A stretch of 64,000 nucleotides of DNA, from positions 36,136,090 through 36,200,089 of the forward strand of contig ML660201.1 in assembly GCA_007570785.1 (NCBI GenBank), read 5' to 3'. A model generated the notes under the pieces. That model saw nothing but the letters and a program-made list of their open reading frames with translations, had not been told where the DNA came from and searched no databases. A program made the translations under genes and the position numbers. The stretch is from Antilocapra americana (lineage: Eukaryota > Chordata > Mammalia > Artiodactyla > Antilocapridae). Below are positions 21,063-32,169 of the stretch, in pieces (positions within the stretch are counted from its first letter, which is position 1; every line of letters begins with the position of its first letter).

Positions 21063-21515
21063 TTTCCATCAAAAAATAATCTGTGTTTATATTCCAACCA
21101 ACTCAACCCCACAATGATGGGGCAACAGAACGTTCACAAAATGTTTCCTTAAGTCCCTATAACCAACTCTCTTGCCAAAATAATATTCACTCACTCACTC
21201 TCTCTACCATTTTTGAACCAGGAATATATTAATGTGTACTTAAATTAAGTGTTATTTACTATAATAGTGTATTATTAATCTGAAATATGAAAGCAATGTT
21301 TCAAATGCAGGGGGTAAGTGGGGCCCGACAAGGCACCGGATTTTAGAGATGAAAAAGGAACTGAGAAATCCTTTAGTCAGAGGAACTCCTTCTCAAGGAA
21401 AGAAAATTGAGACCTAAAAACTAAATTATGCAGCAGACCATGGGATATAACTGAACCCACAAAGTACAACACTTTTAAAACAACTGGAAGCCTCATGCAA
21501 ATTGCAGGAATTTTT
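21063..21515. other. Unique non-coding DNA
   Basis: AT-rich spacer upstream of the large L1; no repeat recognised. Confidence 0.4.
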
Positions 21516-22062
21516 TGTATGCCTGTTTTTAATTTATTCTTGTATTGAAGGATATTTGCTTTATAGAATTTTGTTTTCTGTCGAACCTCAACATGAATCA
21601 GCCATAGATATACATATATCCATTCTCTTTCAAACCTCCCTCCCATCTCCTGCCCCATCCCACCCTTCGAGATTGATACAGCCCCAGTTTGAGTTTCCTG
21701 AGCCATACAGCAAATTCCCATTTGCTATCTATTTTACATATGGTAATATAAGTTTCCAAGTTACTCTTTCCACACATCTCACCGTCTCCTCCCCTCTCCC
21801 ATGTCGATAGGTCTATTCTTTATGTCTGTTTCTCCACTGCTGCCCTGTAAATAAAATCTTCAGTACCATTTTTCTATATTCCACATACATGCATTAGAAT
21901 ACAATATATCTTTCTCTTTCTGACTCACTTCACTCTATATAATAGGTTCTGAGTTCATCCATTTCATCACTGACTCAAATTTGTTCATTTTAATGGCTGA
22001 GTAATATTCCACTGTGTATATATACTACTACTTCTTTATCCATTCATCGTTCAATGGACATC
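21516..22062 (-). mobile_element. L1 3' UTR part of the 6.7-kb element
   Basis: In sense direction it carries AGTGGAATATTACTCAGCCA, GAGTGAAGTGAGTCAGAAAG, GACATGGGAGAGGGGAGGAG and GGAGATGGGAGGGAGGTTTG. It is continuous with the 3' end and joined at about 22063 to mid-ORF2. The sense-strand G-rich stretch is a typical L1 3' UTR feature. Confidence 0.85.
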
Positions 22063-22063
22063 T

Positions 22064-23870
22064 AGGAATTTTATCAAAGGCTTTTTCAGCATCTGTGGAG
22101 ATAATCATATGGTTCTAATTTTTCAATTTGTAAATAGGGTGTATCACATTGATTGATTTGCATATAGTGAAAAATCCTGCATTCCTAGAATAAATCCAAC
22201 TTGATCATGGCATATGAGCTTTTTGACGTATTGCTGAATTCTGTCTGCTAAAATTTTGCTGAGGATTTTTGTATTTATGTTCATCAGTGATATTGGCCTG
22301 TAGTTTTCTTTTTTTGTGCTGCCTTTGTCTGGTTTTGGTATCAGAGTGATGGTGGCCTTGTAGAATGAGTTTGGAAGTGTTTCTTCCTCTGCAATTTTTT
22401 GAAAGAGTTTTAGAAGGCTAGGCATTAGCTCTTCTGTAAATATTTGATATAATTCTCCTGCGAAGCCATCTGGTCCTGGGCCTTTGTTTTTTGGGAGATT
22501 TTTTGATCACAGCTTCAATTTCAGTGTTGGTAATTGAGTTATTCATAATTTCTATTTCTTACTGGTTCAGTATCGGAAGATTGAACTTTCCTAAGAATCT
22601 GTCATTTCTTCCAGGTTATCCATTTTATTGCCATATAGTTGTTCATAATAGTCTCTTATAATTGTTTGTATTTCTGCATTGTCTGTTGTAACCTCTCCTT
22701 TTTCATTTCTAATTTTTTTGATTTCTTCTTTTTTTCTTGATGTGTCTGGCTAAAGGCTTGTCAATTTTATCTTCTCAAAGAACCAGCTTTTACTTTTATT
22801 AATCTTTACTATTGTTTCTTTCATTTATTCCAGCCCAGATCTGTATGATTTCTTTCCTTCTACTAACTTTGGGGTTTTCTGATCTTTTTTTTCCCAGTTG
22901 TTTTAGGTGTAAAGTTCAGTTGTTGATTCAATGTTTTTCTTGTTTCTTGAGGTAGGACTGTATTGCTATAAACTTCCTCTTAGAACTACTTTTCCTGCAT
23001 CCCATAGGTTTTGAGCTGTTATGTTTTCATTGTCATTTGTTTCTAGAAATTTTTTAATTTCCCTTTTGATATCCCTGTTGGTTATTTAGACATGTGTTGT
23101 GTAATCTCCATGTGTTTGTGTTGCTTAGTTTTTTTCCTGTAATTGATATCTAGACTCATAGCATTGTGGTCGGAGAAGAGATACAACCGTCAATTTTCTT
23201 AAATTTACTGAGGTTTGATTTGTGACCCAAGATGTATTCTATCCTGGAGAATGTTCCATGTGCACTTGAGAAGAAGGTGTATTCTTCTGCATTTGGATGG
23301 AATGTCCTGAATGTATCATTGAGATCCATCTCATCTAATATATCATTTAAAACTTGTGTTTCCTTACTAATTTTCTGTTTTGATGATCTGTCCATTGGTA
23401 CCAGTGGGGTATTAAAGCCTCCTACTATTATTGTATTACTGTCAATTTCTCCTTTTATGTCTTTTAGTGTCTGTCTTATGTATTGAGGTGCTCCTATGTT
23501 GGATGCATAGATATTTACGATTGTTATATCTTCTTCTTAGATTGATGCCTTGATCATTATGTAGTGTCCTTCCTTATCTCTTGTAATCTTCTTTACTTTA
23601 AGGTTTATTTTGTCTACTAAGAGGATTGCTACTCCAGCTTTCTTCTGCTTCCCACTTAATATATTTTTCCATCCTCTCGTTCTCAGTTTATATGTGTCTT
23701 TAGGTCTGAAGTGGGTTTCTTGAAGACAGCATATATATGGGTCTTATTTTTGTATCCATTCAGCTAGTCTGTGTCTTTTGGTTGGAGCATTTAATCCATT
23801 TAAAGTAATTGTTGACATATATGTTCCTACTGCCATTTTCTTAATGGTTTGGGATTGCTTTTGTAGATCT
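22064..23870 (-). pseudogene. L1 ORF2 (endonuclease plus partial reverse transcriptase), broken
   Basis: Minus-strand translation shows, in order, the N-terminal endonuclease start (NGLNAPTKRHRL), the conserved LQETHF containing a catalytic-type Glu (near 23740), a segment ending GFNTP, then RIEYILGHKSNLSKF (near 23230). The reverse-transcriptase palm begins with [20 protein letters not shown] (about 22330) and continues to the DAEKAFDK motif at about 22075. The sequence is cut there, before the catalytic YADD box. ORF2 protein normally nicks DNA and reverse-transcribes L1 RNA; this copy cannot. Several in-frame stops and shifts are present. Confidence 0.85.
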
Positions 23871-24059
23871 TTTTTCATCTCTAGTATTTCTTGACTATAT
23901 AAGTCCCTTTAACATTTGTTATAAAGCTGATTTGGTGGTACTGAATTCTCTTAACTTTTGCTTGTCTGTAAAGCTTTTTAGTTTTCCATCACTTGTGAAT
24001 GAGATCCTTGCCAGGTACAGTAATTTTGGTTGTAGATTTTTCCTTTCCAGTACTTTAAA

Positions 24060-24760
24060 TATATTCTGCCATTTTTCTCTGGCCTGCAGAGTTTCTGCTG
24101 AAAGATCAGCTGTTAAGCATATGGGGTTTCCTTGTATGTTACTTGTTATTTCTCCGTTTCTGCTTTTAATATTCTCTGTGCTTTAGTCTTTGTTAGTTTG
24201 ATTAGTATGTGTCTTGGTATCTTTTTGGGTTTATCCTGCATGGGACTCTTTGTGTCTCTTGGACTTGATGGACTACTTCCTTTTCCATGTTGGGAAAATT
24301 TTCAACTATAATCTTTTCAAAAATTTTCTTTCTTCTTCTGGGACCCCTATAATTCAAATGTTGGGTGTGTTTGATATCCCAGAAGTCTCTGAGACTCTCC
24401 TCATGTCTCTTCATTGTTTTAACTTTATTTTGCTCATCAGAAGTTATTTCCACCATTTTGTCTCCCAGCTCCCTAATTCATTCTTCTGCTTCAGATATTC
24501 TGCTACTGATTCCTTCTAGAGTATTTTTAATTTCAGTAATTGTGTTGTTTGTCCCTGTATGTTTATTCTTTAGTTCTAGATCTTTGTTAGTGGATTCTTG
24601 CATTTTCTCCATTTTGTTTTTAAGGTTTTTGATCATCTTTACTGTAATTATCCTGAATTCTTTTTCAGGTAGTTTGCCTGTTTCCTCATCATTTATTTGG
24701 ACTTCTGTGCTTCTAGTTTGTTCCTTCATTTGTGTAGTATTTCTCTGCCTTTTCATTATT
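24060..24760 (-). pseudogene. L1 ORF1 (RNA-binding chaperone), broken
   Basis: Minus-strand frames at 24478-24756 and 24202-24456 are in the same phase. They read as the coiled-coil N-terminal half (EITEIKNTLEGISSRISEAE-like) and the RRM region (VENFPNMEKEVVHQVQETQR). A single TGA replaces the Arg codon expected after SEAEE, consistent with CpG decay. The C-terminal domain continues below 24190 with further damage. ORF1 protein normally coats L1 RNA as a trimer. Confidence 0.85.
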
Positions 24761-25299
24761 TTTTTTTTAACTTATTCTGTCTGAGGTCACCTTTTCCCAA
24801 GATTCAAGGTTGAATTCTTTCTTCTTCTTGGTTTCTGCTCTCCTAAGGTTGGTCCCATGGCTTATGTAAGCATCCTATAGGGTAAGAATTGTGCAGAGTT
24901 TTTATTTGTTTGTTTTTCCTCTGATGGGCAAGGCTGAGTGAGGTAGTAATTCTGTCTGCTGATGATTAGGTTTGTATTTTTATTTTCTTTGTTTTTTAGA
25001 TGAGGCATCCTGCACAGGGTGCTACTGGTGCTTGTGTGACGCCATGTCTTGTATTCAAGTGGTTTCCTTTGTGTGAGTTCTCACTATCTGATACACCCTA
25101 GGGTTAGTTCTCTGATAGTCAAGGGTCTTGGAGTCAATGCTCCCACTCCAATGGCTTTGGGCTTGATCTCTGGTCAGGAACAAAGATTCCACAGTGGTTT
25201 GTTTTGGCATTGAATGACATTAAAACAAATATCCAAAAACGAGAAACCAAAGATGAACCCCAGAAAAATGGCAGTTACAAAATCAGGCAAATAATAATT

Positions 25300-26200
25300 A
25301 AAATAATGGAATATACACATATACACCCATGAGCAAAGTCAAAACAGTCCAACAAAAATAAAGTACAGTAGATAAAGTAAATAAAGCACAAACTGGAAAA
25401 CAAAACTAAAGCAAAGTACCAAGTGAGGAATAAAGCAATGAACAAAAAATTAAGAAATATGTTGAGAGGAAAAGAAAGAAAGAAAAGATATGCAAAGTTA
25501 AATAGAGGTAGATGAAGAAGATTTATATGCATTAAAGATTAACTGCAAGGGGAAAGTAGTAAAGGCAAAGAAAACAATAAATGTAGAAAAATATAATAGG
25601 TATAAAGAATTAAAATTTTAAAAAGAGAAAAGAAAAAAAAATAACAGGAGAAGAAAGAAAAAAGGAAGGGAAAAAAAAAAAACCAGGAAAACGCCACAGA
25701 ACTGCAAAAGCCCAACATACAGACAGAGGTTTATAACAATAAAAAGTGTGACTGCATATACACATATGTAAAATCAAAACAGCCGATACAAAAATAAAGT
25801 ATAATAGATTGACCTGGTAAACAAAGGAAACTAAAAATTATATCTACCAGAACAAAACTGACTAAAGCACAAACTGGGAAACAAAACTAAAGCAGGATGC
25901 CAATTGGGGAATAAAGCAATGAAAATAAAACTAACAAATATGTTGACAGGAAAAGGAAGAAAGAATACATATGCAAAGTTAAACAGAGGTAGATAAAGAA
26001 GATTTATATACATTAAAGATTAACTACAAGGGGAAAAGAACAGAAAAAAAATGCAAAGGAATAAATGTAGAAAAAATAATAATAGGCCTAAAAAATTGAA
26101 ATTAAAATAAAGAAGAAGAAGAAAAAAGAAACACTCCCCAGAACTGCAAAAGCCCAACACAAGCAGAGGTTTATAAAAATAATAAAAAATGTGACTGAGG
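25300..26200. repeat. Tandem duplication inside the L1 5' UTR
   Basis: Two A-rich units (about 25300-25740 and 25750-26200) share the same word order: TATACACATAT, CAAAACAG, GCACAAACTGG, AACAAAACTAAAGC, TATGCAAAGTTAAA, AAAGATTAACTGCAAGGGG and CAGAACTGCAAAAGCCCAAC. Distances between paired words are 435-481 bp; the second unit has about 46 extra bases after AAAGTATAATAGATT. On the L1 sense strand both are T-rich and give two similar hydrophobic frames. Confidence 0.9.
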
Positions 26201-26885
26201 AAAAAAAAGCTCAAAAGCTTAATTAGATTTCATAGTGCCAATAAAATAGACAACTACAACAGAGGGGCGAAAAGGAGGAAAAAAGAAAAAAATACAAAGG
26301 AATCTACAGAACAAGTCAAAACATAAGAAAAATAAATGTTTATCTTGAGTCACTGCTGTCAGAGTCCTTTCCTTCGCTGGCAGTCACAGTCCACCTCACC
26401 TCCCTAGGATGCCCTCCAACACTGTGCTGATCTCTGGACCTGCTGTGGGGGCAGCTCAGATTCTAATCTGGTCCTACTCCTGTGTGTTCTTGCCTCCAGT
26501 GTCCAGAGCTATCAGAACTAGTGCGTTTTCTTTTGTGGGAGCTCTCAATGACCTTTTATTTATTCCATAGACAGTCTGCCTAGTTGATCGTGTGGATTTA
26601 CTCTGTAGCTTGTACAGATGGTGGGAAGGTTTGGGATCTTCTTCCTTAGCCACACTGCCCCTGGGTTTCAATTGGGGTTTGGTTCCCACTTCTGCATGTG
26701 GGTTGTCCACTGGGGTTTGCTCCTGAGGCTGCCCTGGAGGACTTGGGTTTGCTCCTATGAGGGCAGGTGTGGAGGTAGAGCAGGTGTGGAGGTGGTACAG
26801 CTGCTTGGACCAGGGGTTCTGGCAGCTCCAGGTACTCAGGGGAGTTAGCAGCTAGGGCAGCAGGAAATACAGTGCTCTAGAAGGG

Positions 26886-27005
26886 TATGGCAACCAGTAT
26901 CGGCCAATATGCTCCAGTATTCTTGCTTGGAGAACCCCCTTCCCTGAAAGAGAAGCCTGGCAGGTCACAGGCTACAGGGCCGCAAGGAGTCAGACACGAC
27001 CGAAG
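26886..27005 (+). repeat. BovA-like segment embedded in the L1 5' UTR
   Basis: ATGGCAACCAGTATC, GCTCCAGTATTCTTGCTTGG, AGAAGCCTGGCAGGTCACAG and CAAGGAGTCAGACACGACCG are the 3' half of a BovA/Bov-B-type unit, antisense to the L1. I recall the same segment in other bovine L1 5' UTRs, so it may be an inherited part of this subfamily and not a new insertion. Confidence 0.7.
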
Positions 27006-27249
27006 CGACCCTGCGTGCATAGATACAAGACGTCTTTTGCCTGTGGCAGCTCTGCCCCAGGGAGAGTTGAGCGGGAAGGTGGCACAGCTGCCTGGCTTTC
27101 AGGGATCCTGGCGGCGCCAAGTGTGCAGGAACACACTCTGCCTCCGCCACAAGAGTTCTGGCCCTGTCAGAGTCTTTCTGGGAGCCTCTTGTAGCTGGAT
27201 ATCAGAAGGCCTCTCTGGCCATTCTTTCTCTGTAGCTCCAACCCGTTCA

Positions 27250-27525
27250 GGCACTTAAGAGGGCACCCTTGCCTGGGGTCCTTCTCTGTTGTTCAGGGGT
27301 CAGGAACCTAGAAGGGCCCCCTGACTGGGGTCCTGCTCTGTAGATCAGTGCATCAGTCACTTAAAGGAGCAACCTGGGTGGGGTTCTGCTCTGCAGATCA
27401 GTACATCAGGCCCTTAAAGGGGCACCCCGGGTGGGGTCCTACTCTGTAGATCAGCACAGCAGTCACTTGAAGGAGCACCCTGGGTGGGGTTCTGCTCTGT
27501 AGTTCAGTATATCAGGCATTTGATG
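27250..27525. repeat. 53-bp tandem array, about five units, in the L1 5' UTR
   Basis: The word GGGGT(C/T)CT(G/A/T)CTCTG recurs at about 27275, 27327, 27380, 27433 and 27486, a spacing of 52-53 bp. Each unit also has ATCAG and CACTTAAAGG-type words. The units differ by several substitutions. The array lies upstream of ORF1 in the promoter-proximal half of the element. Confidence 0.92.
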
Positions 27526-28186
27526 GGCCAGCCTCTCTATTGTTCAGCTGCCAATGCTGGCATGTGGGGAGAGAGAGGGGCTACAGTGATGGCTCCACCT
27601 CCTACACGTGACTCAGCAGTATCACCTTGCTTCCAGGGCTGCCTGGCTTTCCTCCTCAGGCATTTCACACCAGTCTCCTCCCTCACATCCCCTGGATCTG
27701 TTTCTCCGCAGTCAACAGCAGCCCTCGCCCTGGGACTGCTCCACAATCCCTAAACTCCAGTGCAAAGCAGCCGCGCCTTCCAGGGGTCCCTGTCCAGGGT
27801 GTGCATAGCTGCGGCAAGGACTCTCTGATTTTCATCTATTTAAGCTGCCACAGATCAGTTGTTTCACTCTCAGCCTTAAATGTTTCTCCTCTGACTCAGA
27901 CAACTGCCCTGATGTGGGGATTGGACCCCTGCTTCAGTTCCCCAACCTGCCAAGGGAAGGTCCAGTCCTCTAACAACTCCTGCTTTTCCCTCTAGTTCCT
28001 TCCTCCCACTGAGTTTTGTGTGGTTCTATATATTCTTTTCTCCTGGTCAGGTACTCCTGTCTGCTTTCAGATGGTGTTCTGCATGCACTTCTGTGTCTGA
28101 AGGTGTACTCCTGATGTATCCGTGGAGAGAGATGTACTCCACGTCCACCTACTTCTCCGTCATCTTGTTCTCCCTCCAGAATTTTT

Positions 28187-28495
28187 ATTTTTAAACTGTG
28201 CAAAACCAAAGTACACAGTAACAGAAATCCAAATAATTCAAACAAAAAGACAGTGAAAAGCAGGAGTCCCTCCCGGTTCTTCAATATTTATTTCACATCT
28301 TTCCAAAGACCCTGTGTGTGTGGAAGACAGAGACAGAAAGAGATGAAGACAGAGACATAAGAGAACCAGAATGTTCCTCTCTCCTACACCCTCATTAAGG
28401 AAAAAAAAAAAAGTTAGACTATCATACCAATCCTGCACATGACCTTTCTTTACTCCATACTTAGATCAGAAATCATTCTTAACCAATACATACAT
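28187..28495. other. Unique DNA with a poly(A) stretch
   Basis: Right flank of the L1. A purine-rich GAAGACAGAGACAGAAAG stretch (28322-28340) and a poly(A) near 28398. No element recognised. Confidence 0.4.
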
Positions 28496-28722
28496 CAGTT
28501 CAGTTCAGTTGCTCAGTCGTGTCCGACTCTTTGCGACCCCATGAATCGCAGCACGCCAGGCCTCCCTGTCCATCACCAACTCCCAGAGTCTACCCAAACC
28601 CATGTCCATTGAGTCGGTGATGCTATCTAGCCATCTCATCCTCTGTCATCCCCTTCTCCTGCCCCCAATCCTTCCCAGCATTAGGGTCTTTTTCAATGAG
28701 TCAACTCTTCGCATGAGGTGGT
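28496..28722 (-). mobile_element. Bov-B LINE 3' fragment, antisense
   Basis: CAGTTCAGTTCAGTTGCTCA, GTGTCCGACTCTTTGCGACC, CCATCACCAACTCCCAGAGT and TCAATGAGTCAACTCTTCGC. The Bov-B 3' end in minus orientation. Little diverged, so it may be one of the younger copies. Confidence 0.94.
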
Positions 28723-29077
28723 CACCTCTTTTCTTCAAGATGGCTACACACAGCACACCATATACAAGTATGTCACAGCAAGAATCTCAAATACGTATAT
28801 TCAGGTTGTTTCAAGTTTCATGCTATCTTCAAAATGGCTGCCTTTACTATCAATTAATGTAAATCTTAGTGCAGATATGAAAGTTTATTTATCACAGGAT
28901 AAATTCTCTTAAGTGGGAACATGTATTTCCTACCATTCCCATAAGTGGAAAATACAAAAACATATGTGTATTTTTCACTTTCTGTGGAAGCTTACAGACA
29001 ATCTCAAAGATTACAGAACCAAATATCTATTTCCACTGACACTGTTATAGACCAGTAGTAGGTACATAGTAAGGATA
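28723..29077. other. Unique non-coding DNA
   Basis: AT-rich and unassigned. The pair AAGATGGCTACACAC and AAAATGGCTGCCTTT is suggestive but not a clear repeat. Confidence 0.4.
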
Positions 29078-29308
29078 CAACTAACCCCTGAACAACATGG
29101 ATTTGAACTGCATGGATCCACTTATACGTAGATTTTGTTCAATAGTAAATACTACAGTGCTAAATGATCTACAGTTGGTCCACAAATTAGGACTTGTGGA
29201 TACAGAGAACTGTGTATAAATAGGACCAACTGTAAAGTTATATGTTCATGTTCAATGGAGGTGAGGGGGTCAGGATCCCTATCTCCTGCATTGTTCAAAG
29301 GTAAACTG
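29078..29308. mobile_element. Tigger-type (Tc1/mariner) MITE
   Basis: About 230 bp with inverted ends: CAACTAACCCCTGAACAACA on the left and GCATTGTTCAAAGGTAAACTG-like on the right, which pair over some 20 bp. Internal words (GAACTGCATGGATCCACTTA, ACGTAGATTTTGTTCAATAG) match non-autonomous Tigger elements of eutherian age. Confidence 0.75.
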
Positions 29309-29934
29309 TACTTTTAATCCACACTCTAACTAATTTGATGTTTTATCAAACATGTTGTTCTTTGCAACTCAATAATACGTTATCTCACTAAAGCTTCAAT
29401 ATGTTGGGGAATTTTAGAAAATCCATTCCTATATCATGCCTTACCAGCTTTAATTTTTTTCCTAAATATTAAACACCAAGGTAGTTAAAAAAAAAAATTC
29501 TGGTTGATTCTGGATCAGAAGAAAGAAAAAGTGAAATCAGAAAAAGTGGAGTTGGAATGTATGAGTATAATTAGTCACCAGAAAGATGTAGACAGAAGTG
29601 TGTAGGCAGAAGTCTGTGTGTCTGTATAAAATGGACTGATGTTGACTTAAACTATAAATATACTATCTTCTTACTGTTTCATCTTTTCTCCTCTCCAGCT
29701 TATAACACATGCTAAGAAGTGTTTATATTAACTATTCAAAGTGGTATTTATGTGATTGGACTGAATTAAAAGGTATAATGTATGGTTAAACAGTATGGTA
29801 GAATTCAACTTTAGTAAGAAGGAAGAAAAATCGCTCTCCTTCCTTTCAAATATCTAGTTTAGAGAAGAACAGACTGGAAAACACAGGCTACCAAATCAAG
29901 AAAGGCTGGAGTAAGGGTCATGAATAATTTTATT
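29309..29934. other. Unique non-coding DNA
   Basis: AT-rich with a short A-run near 29488. No element identified. Confidence 0.4.
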
Positions 29935-30290
29935 TACCTAGCAGTTTCTTTTATTTCAGCTTTACTTAGCAATTATTGACAAATAAAATTATATTTAATG
30001 TGTACATCATGGTGATTTTATACACATATACATTGTGAAAGGACTCCCCCTCTTCTAGTTTATTAACACATCCATCAACACACATATGTATTTGTGTGTG
30101 TGTGTGTTTCTAAGGAAGAGAAAACATGTAACTTCTCTCTTAGCAAATTTCTATTATATAACAGTGTTATCAGATATAATCACCATATTTTACATAAGTC
30201 TTCACAATTTATTCATGTTACAGCAGAAAATTTGTTTTCTTTTACCAACTTCTCAGTATCTACTAGCTACAATCTTAATGCCTGTAAGAC
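29935..30290 (-). mobile_element. Old L1 3' UTR fragment, antisense
   Basis: TTTACTTAGCAATTATTGAC, CATCATGGTGATTTTATACA, CATATACATTGTGAAAGGAC and TCTCTTAGCAAATTTCTATT follow, in reverse, the 3' UTR of an L1MA/L1MB-age family. A short TG run at about 30096-30108 sits where these elements carry one. Confidence 0.7.
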
Positions 30291-30369
30291 TATCAAAGCC
30301 CCTCATGAATTGGTCTACTGTCAAATAACCCAGTTTCATCTCTGTTAACATTCTCAATCACTTTTGAAA

Positions 30370-30720
30370 GAACTGACTGGCATTTTTATTTCCACTTGCC
30401 AAAATGCATGCTGTTCCCTCTTCCTCAAATGCTGTTCCCTCTCTCTGAAATGCCATTGGTTAATTTTCAGGCACAACTGGGTCATTTCCTACACAATCCA
30501 AACATCACTTACTTTTGAACAGCTTGCCTCCTTTACCTCCTCTCCAAACAGGAGCCCAAGCAGAGTTAGATTTCACTGTTGTCTTTCCCCTCTCCCTCAC
30601 CAACTCCAACACAGTTTTTAATACCTTTGTTCTGCAGGAGATTACACATCTGTCTCTTTTCTTGGGGCATTTTAGCCCACTTTTCCAGGACAAGGATCAA
30701 CATTCTTTTGGGGTTCATTA
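30370..30720 (+). repeat. L2 LINE remnant, tentative
   Basis: CATGCTGTTCCCTCTTCCTC, TCTCTGAAATGCCATTGG, then CCTCCTTTACCTCCTCTCC and AGGACAAGGATCAACATTC follow the general order of the L2 3' region. The copy is very diverged. The short frames at 30364-30845 are in this stretch and show no protein domain. Confidence 0.45.
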
Positions 30721-32169
30721 GCACTCTAATCCAGCCACTTAATGGAAAAAAAATGCCTGCTCAATCTACTGGATCCTGGCTAACAGACAATACAGATATG
30801 AATGTATATTCAATTATAACACATTACCTGGGCATTTCACTATAAGTGTGCAGAATATATTACCAGATAAGGAATACACTGCCAACTTTTAGGACATCTC
30901 ATGGGTAACAAGCAGGAGTATCTGAATATTCTCTGACATAAAATATATTATTTCCCATCACAACACCTAATGGAAACATAAAAATCATTTATTCTAACAA
31001 GTTTTGGACAGGTAATAAATTCAGAATTTCTCATATATTAATCATTTATACATCTTGTTAAATAGTTGGACATTAATACAATGCCTACCTCTCCATAAAA
31101 CGGAACCATCTAATGTAACAAATGAGCAAATTGCATTTTTAATATTCTTTCACTGTTAATCTTTTCTTCATTTTGATTCCAAGGAATAGCAACCAATTAA
31201 TAAAACTTCTTAGTTTCACATCATATCATATTGCTATAAAAACAATGATTAACAAAAAGACTGTGAAGATACTGAATAAAATGTACACCATACTCAAAAG
31301 TTTTACATGTGCTTACAGGTAAGTAGCTAACATTTGCCAAGAATTTTTCACTTCTGATCATTTCCACAGTAATAGCAGGTTGATAGCTATCAACAACACT
31401 GCCATAAACTGTACTTATGATGTACACTACTACACTTAGTACTCACATCAAATGTATATAGTTAGGTGAATTTTTTAATCACACCTCATAGCTGAAAACC
31501 TCCAGCTGAAACCTTATTACAAGAATGTACTACAAGTTGTACAAGGGAGACTTGACCAACGATTTGTCCAAATCCACAAGGCATGGTCTTTAGCACCACC
31601 TAAATTTCAACTCCTTGTGTCTTACAAACTGCCAATTCTCTGTTTGCAAATTTTAAAAATTTTATTTTGCGACTCATATACAACACAAAACTCTGTATCA
31701 AACCATTAACTAGTACCACATATACTGAAGGGCAGCTGAATCCTTAAAGAGAGAACACTGTATGTGAACAGAAGAAAATTTGTTATTTATCATATATTAT
31801 TCACAGTTTAGCACTGAAATGTACCAAAGGAAAAGTAACTATAAATACAGTGTGGGATGCTCATTATTTAACCCTCCTTATCTTATGTAGTCTTCATAGC
31901 CTAAAAAGTATTTGAATCTGTACATAAAGCAACATGCCACTTCTGTTCCCCCAAGTAAATTCTTTATGAGCCGGGCTTCAAAGATTATTCTTCTTTATTA
32001 ATATTATTTCAATTTACCTAACAGCTCTTAACAAAGCCCCATCTGCCTTCAAGGTATTAGAATTGCCCCAAAATATTTGGTGTTCTATCTGTTCTTGGTG
32101 GGAACCCAAATGGTAACCAAAGATAAACTACTGACAGCATTAGTCTTGTTGGGATCCTTTTCAGAATTT
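30721..32169. other. Unique AT-rich DNA, 1.4 kb
   Basis: No repeat or gene recognised on either strand. Frames are short and frequently interrupted. Confidence 0.45.

Larger units (their letters stand above)
21516..28177 (-). mobile_element. Near-full-length bovine-type L1 LINE, internally deleted
   Basis: A single minus-strand L1 of about 6.7 kb. Its 5' end is intact on the right (reversed GGAGGGAGAACAAGATGACG at about 28158-28177), followed by a long 5' UTR, ORF1, ORF2 and a 3' UTR that ends on the left near 21516. An 8-bp GAATTTTT occurs at both flanks (21508-21515 and 28179-28186) and could be part of a target-site duplication. ORF2 stops abruptly near 22064, where the sequence jumps into the 3' UTR. 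The reverse-transcriptase core and the C-terminal part are therefore missing, and the element cannot move by itself. Point stops interrupt ORF1 and ORF2. Confidence 0.9.
24800..28177 (-). mobile_element. L1 5' UTR / promoter region
   Basis: About 3.3 kb upstream of ORF1 in the L1 sense direction. It begins on the right with reversed GGAGGGAGAACAAGATGACG; the AAGATGACGG word is in the place of the YY1-type site near the start of many mammalian L1 promoters. The middle (26.4-27.9 kb on this map) is GC-rich. The part next to ORF1 is an A-rich, then mixed, stretch with internal tandem repeats. Short frames here are promoter shadows, not genes. Confidence 0.8.

Noticed and set aside
25275..26214. 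Strings of hydrophobic minus-strand frames that look like small membrane proteins
   Set aside because: The DNA is a T-rich low-complexity module in an L1 5' UTR; Phe/Leu/Ile-rich peptides follow from base composition. Kept only as a low-level observation under the tandem duplication.
27250..27525. A CRISPR-like array (regular 53-bp repeats)
   Set aside because: Units are contiguous without unique spacers and lie in an L1 5' UTR of a mammalian genome.
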